A stretch of 27,544 nucleotides of DNA, taken from Deltaproteobacteria bacterium (GTDB taxonomy: Bacteria > Myxococcota > Polyangia > Polyangiales > B10-G4). Positions 25,101-27,544 of the stretch are shown piece by piece. The translations under genes were made by a program, and so were the position numbers. The stretch covers positions 1-27,544 of the forward strand of contig JAFDCW010000002.1 of NCBI GenBank assembly GCA_019312705.1. The letters are read 5' to 3'. Every line of letters starts with the position of its first letter. Position 1 is the stretch's first letter. The notes under the pieces were generated by a model. It made no database searches, was not told the origin of the DNA, and saw only the letters and a list, made by a program, of their open reading frames with translations.

Positions 25101-26354
25101 CATGGAGGCGAGGGGATCGTGAACCGATGCGCGGCGTAGGCAGAGGATGAATCGGAAGTGATCCCTCCCGGCGCCATCGGGCCAACTGAGGACGGCGTCG
25201 GACTTGTAGGCGATGTCCGCGAGGACCCGGGCGGCCTCTTCGCCGAGCATGCTGGGCCGGGAGCCGGCGCGAACCCGGCCCGCGACGACCACTACGTGGC
25301 GCCGCTCCCGGTGCTCCCGTTCGGCGTTGGCCACAGCGCTCGCGATGGTGGCGTCGGTCCGACCAGAGGGTTCCGGAGCCGCCCCGGCGTCCGGACTCGT
25401 CGCCTCCCGGGGCACCATCTCACCGATGAAGCGCTCGAGGGTCTCTCCATCGACCATCTCGTCACAGCCGTGCAGCCAGGTGCCGACGGCAGAGGAGAGC
25501 TGCCGCGCCGTTTCGTAGCGGTCCTCGCGATCGAAGGCGAGGGCCTTGCGCACGATCTCCGCGAGTCCTTTCGGGACCGCTGGGTCGACGTCCGCTGGCT
25601 GCGTGACCTGTCCAGAGCGCACCTTTTCGAGCACGTCGAGGCCGTGTTGCCCCGGGTACATCGGGCGGTTCATCAAGAGCTCTGCAAGCAGCACCCCGAG
25701 GGAATAGACGTCGCTGCGCTGGTCGACCCGGTCCCCGCGGGCCTGTTCCGGCGACATGTAGCCGAACTTGCCTTTGATGACCCCGGTGTCCTCGGAGACC
25801 ATGCGCGCCTTGGCGATGCCGAAGTCGGCGATCTTGACGATGCCCTCGTGGCTCAGGAGCACGTTCTGGGGGCTGACGTCCCGGTGGACAATCTCCATCG
25901 GCTCGCCGCGCTCGTCCTTACGCTTGTGGGCGCAGTCGAGGCCCCGGGCGACTTCCATGGTGGCGTAGGCGGCGATGGCGTAGGGGATGCGGCTGCCCTG
26001 GCGCCGCGCCGCGGCCACGAGGCGACCGAGGTCGAGGCCGTCGACGAACTCCATCGCGAGGAGGAACTCGTCTTTGACCTGCTCGAATGCGTAAACCTGA
26101 ACGATATTGGGGTGATTGAGGCGCGTCGCGATTTTCGCCTCTTCGAGGAACATCGCGATGAACTTTGCGCTCCGGGCAAAGGTCGGCAGCACGCGTTTGA
26201 CGACGAGGATCTTCTCGATGCCCTCGGCCCCGGTGCTCTTGGCGAGGAAAACCTCGGCCATGCCGCCCGCCCCGAGGCGTCGGATTACCTGATATCGCCC
26301 CAGGCGCTCGGGGATGGGACCGCTGGCCGCTCCGCTCACGGCGGCAGTGTACAT
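22116..26354 (-). CDS. Multidomain Ser/Thr kinase: kinase, cyclase-like, AAA ATPase, TPR
   Basis: 1412 aa, soluble by sequence. Kinase domain about 20-285, all motifs present: [12 protein letters not shown], Lys53 in VVKRVLP, HRDVSPQNVLL (157-167), ADFGIAK (Asp177), GYMSPEQARG, SDVYSLGVLL. Next a class III nucleotide-cyclase-like domain about 352-500, recognisable from GAVLAVAERLSEEGAPGEILVAG but lacking the metal-binding Asp (VVVVAGRVRAG where LFxDI is expected) and the catalytic Asn/Arg, so it should be inactive. Then an AAA/NACHT-like ATPase from about 548, with Walker A GDLGVGKTALIS (579-590) and Walker B LLMWIDALQWAD (701-712). TPR-type helices from about 950 to the end complete it. This layout matches the known bacterial kinase-ATPase-TPR regulators related to PknK and LuxR-family STAND proteins. 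ATG at 26354; SD not visible. Divergent from the aminotransferase gene. Confidence 0.94.
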   Translation of the reverse strand: MYTAAVSGAASGPIPERLGRYQVIRRLGAGGMAEVFLAKSTGAEGIEKILVVKRVLPTFARSAKFIAMFLEEAKIATRLNHPNIVQVYAFEQVKDEFLLAMEFVDGLDLGRLVAAARRQGSRIPYAIAAYATMEVARGLDCAHKRKDERGEPMEIVHRDVSPQNVLLSHEGIVKIADFGIAKARMVSEDTGVIKGKFGYMSPEQARGDRVDQRSDVYSLGVLLAELLMNRPMYPGQHGLDVLEKVRSGQVTQPADVDPAVPKGLAEIVRKALAFDREDRYETARQLSSAVGTWLHGCDEMVDGETLERFIGEMVPREATSPDAGAAPEPSGRTDATIASAVANAEREHRERRHVVVVAGRVRAGSRPSMLGEEAARVLADIAYKSDAVLSWPDGAGRDHFRFILCLRRASVHDPLASMTLGLDVVDALQGLSVDLIDPLSASLGVSRGVGSTVRDQRGRLIRYEPVGAVLAVAERLSEEGAPGEILVAGEVYRLVRRVFSFDEDAGEVEVDTQGSGTGTRGLRTHRLRGARTREERAADARSIGAGAGLIGRDEELRAFAEAYGEAVDQRHSVYLALTGDLGVGKTALISAAIDSLDPKPRLLHAECAFGSIDVPFATTADVVREALGIDDDLGRDEACAAIDTWAGAAIADDEQREAVTTGLELLLVPGVDDGADPAERPGQIRRACRILLGALAAQKPLLMWIDALQWADRPSLELFASLATSNDGVPLLAAFSTRPDPRTEVVLAGLPHIEVGELPDAERRRLITSRFDGAQVPGDVAQAIVERAGGNPFFVVELVEALVDRGVVTITGEGKDRRVVRKPGVPIALPTTLEGVIAARLDELPDAERRAIRWRAAAGAGMGPAALQKTTGTDFSDALNALEARGFVSRAHGDTYRFPSAVVRHVAYETTDDADREAMHQQIGAWLSVQRVAAPPARVARHLERAGDLAAAADAYLQAAARARAVYSNREALRFFARALTLLPPKAPGRFYAHEAREQILRGMGSHREQQLELEALRSSAKQNGDPAMVAMAMNRSARFELDNSRTLGVADYLENALSCAAEAEDKGGEVEALRLSAQLARETDNVPRALEFCDQALARCGLDRSLLAARGSVLVQKAEIVRRLGGVHAAIDANAEAIVIFRRLAIKRNESMALNGLGIALASLGEFEDASVVIRASIGIDREIGDSMHLGRKLSNVGQLNAELGEVELALEFLERADEVMEVIRDDGGRADALCAMAELVLETLEEPDRAAENLDRARRIAERTEDRYDQARERMVRASLEQVTGRLEQAEEAAGQAVSYAATAGIIVYQLLAQARLAEILALRGKVEEARRTITDVRGTIGARGPIERGERVHLALARALECLGDETDARLAYANAYKVVELRLSQIRSPQVRERYLETPVVRSIRGAL

Positions 26355-26433
26355 TCATTCGGCGCCGAAGACCCAGAGGCGGGACGGACAGCAGGCCGCT
26401 ATCGGCGCGAAATCGCGTGCCATTCAATCCGAT

Positions 26434-26478
26434 CGCCACTCCGGGTGGCGGGTAGCCAGGTCCCCGGGGTATACCCCG
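26434..26478. promoter_or_regulatory. Palindromes in the divergent promoter region
   Basis: A perfect 14-bp palindrome CGGGGTATACCCCG (26465-26478) ends five bases before the aminotransferase ATG, occupying the place of the Shine-Dalgarno. Just upstream is CGCCAC-tccgg-GTGGCG (26434-26450). Either could be an operator or an RNA hairpin covering initiation. No SD is visible next to the start. Confidence 0.4.
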
Positions 26479-26483
26479 TCTCG

Positions 26484-27544
26484 ATGATCCCGCTGGCTCG
26501 GCCGACCCTGGGGCAGGAAGAGACCGACGCGGTCGCCGAGGTGCTCAGCACCGGCATGCTCGTCCAGGGAGAGCGCGTCGCACGCTTCGAGGCAGGGCTC
26601 TCGGACCGGACTCGCCGGGCCCACGCGGTGGCGGTCTCGTCGGGGACCGCAGCCCTCGAGCTCGCCCTCGAGGCCCTCGGCATCGGGGCCGGCGACGAAG
26701 TCCTGGTTCCCGCGTTCACCTGGCCGAGCCCAGCCCACGCCGTCCGGCGCCGCGGGGCCACGCCCATCCTCGTCGACGTCGACCCCGACGAATGGAACGC
26801 GTCCGCCGCAGCCTTCGACGCAGCACGGACCGAGGCGACGAAGGCCGCCATCGCCATCGATCAGTTCGGCGCCCCCGCCCGTCACCATGAAATCGCGGAG
26901 GCTCTCGGGGACCTCCCGGTCATCGAAGACGCGGCGTGCGCCATCGGGGCGTCCCTCACAGGCCGCCCGGCCGGGGCGTTCGGGCGAATGGCCTGCCTCA
27001 GCTTCCACCCGCGGAAGGTTCTGACGACCGGCGAGGGCGGAGCCGTCGTCACCGACGACCCGGACCTCGCCGACCGCATCCGCACCCTTCGCAATCACGG
27101 CCAGGCTTCCCCGGGAAAGTTCACCGAAGCCGGCGGCAACCACCGCCTCACCGAGATCCAAGGGGCCCTCGGCCTCGTCCAACTCACGCGCCTCGACTCC
27201 ATGATCGCGCGGCGTCGACACCTCGCCGGCCGCTACCGAGGGGCCCTCCGGGGCCTGCCTCTCCGCTGGCAACGCGCGGCACCCGGCGCCGAGGGCAACG
27301 CCCAGACCTTCGGGTTGGTCCTCGACGAAGATGCACCGATGACCCGCAACGCCCTCCTCGAGCACCTCAAAGAGGCTGGCATCGGCGCGGGCATTCTTTC
27401 TTACGCCCTGCACCGCCTCGACACCGTGAACCCAGCGGACGACGAGGCCTATCCGGTAACCAGCTCCCTCATCGACCAGGGTTTCGCCGTGCCGTTGCAC
27501 GCAACCCTGACCGACGCAGAACTGGACCGGGTCGTCGACGCTTT
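26484..27544 (+). CDS. DegT/DnrJ/EryC1/StrS-family sugar aminotransferase (3' end cut by window)
   Basis: PLP-dependent aminotransferase of the sugar-nucleotide type, used for making amino sugars of surface polysaccharide or lipopolysaccharide. 353 complete codons are visible before the window ends in frame; 10-20 residues are probably missing. Motifs: MIPLARPTLGQEE, SSGTAALELALEALG, VPAFTWPSPAHAV, EDAACAIGA (Asp149 region, pyridine N contact), SFHPRKVLTTGEGGAVV with the PLP Lys178, NHGQAS, and GGNHRLTEIQGALG. ATG at 26484 gives the exact family N-terminus. It is divergent from the giant kinase gene. The actual sugar substrate cannot be told from sequence. Confidence 0.95.
   Translation, partial: MIPLARPTLGQEETDAVAEVLSTGMLVQGERVARFEAGLSDRTRRAHAVAVSSGTAALELALEALGIGAGDEVLVPAFTWPSPAHAVRRRGATPILVDVDPDEWNASAAAFDAARTEATKAAIAIDQFGAPARHHEIAEALGDLPVIEDAACAIGASLTGRPAGAFGRMACLSFHPRKVLTTGEGGAVVTDDPDLADRIRTLRNHGQASPGKFTEAGGNHRLTEIQGALGLVQLTRLDSMIARRRHLAGRYRGALRGLPLRWQRAAPGAEGNAQTFGLVLDEDAPMTRNALLEHLKEAGIGAGILSYALHRLDTVNPADDEAYPVTSSLIDQGFAVPLHATLTDAELDRVVDA

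Noticed and set aside
26407..26422. Minus-strand TGGCACGCGATTTCGC as a sigma54 promoter for the giant kinase
   Set aside because: The GG to GC spacing is one base too long and the -12 box reads TTCGC, so the essential core is missing.

Overview
The window is very GC-rich, densely coding DNA with the gene content of a myxobacterium-like deltaproteobacterial lineage (Myxococcota; Polyangia/Sandaracinaceae-like is my guess). The grounds are two Hanks-type Ser/Thr kinases, one fused to cyclase-like, ATPase and TPR domains; an FHA-sigma54 activator; Cys-rich DUF4215-type lipoproteins; large TPR proteins; and heavy use of GTG starts. No mobile element, CRISPR array, tRNA or rRNA was seen. Nearly all genes lie on the minus strand. 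Only a Ser/Thr kinase (3530-5047) and an edge aminotransferase (26484-end) are on plus.

Layout, left to right: (1) 4-3378, minus: rpe, an FHA-sigma54 enhancer-binding protein coupled to it by a GTGA overlap, and an L,D-transpeptidase whose frame is broken at a GA repeat. A tail-anchored Ser/Thr kinase diverges from rpe. (2) 5048-6794: a bidirectional terminator, a lipoprotein built from a ~124-residue internal duplication, and a hairpin-dense intergenic element of about 320 bp with direct and inverted repeats. Part of its core recurs, diverged, at 5213-5277. (3) 18099 down to 6795: a probable seven-gene operon of a 128-aa unknown protein, two adjacent membrane histidine kinases, MoxR ATPase, DUF58 protein, TgpA-like membrane transglutaminase and a giant TPR membrane protein. 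(4) 18251-21934: a protein with two cNMP-type domains, a DUF4215 lipoprotein and a TPR protein. (5) 22116-26354: a 1412-aa kinase/pseudo-cyclase/AAA/TPR protein, with a DegT-family aminotransferase diverging from it.

Functionally the window is dominated by envelope biology and signalling. MoxR-DUF58-TgpA is a recurrent bacterial cluster, here joined to a pair of histidine kinases of which the second has lost key ATP-binding residues. The FHA-sigma54 activator and the divergent kinase suggest Thr-phosphorylation feeding into sigma54 transcription. The features most worth following up are the structured repeat element at 6470-6794, the kinase/degenerate-kinase pair inside the MoxR operon, the broken L,D-transpeptidase, the Pho-box-like 11-bp repeats at 19601-19633 and the DnaA-box hairpin at 22025-22063.
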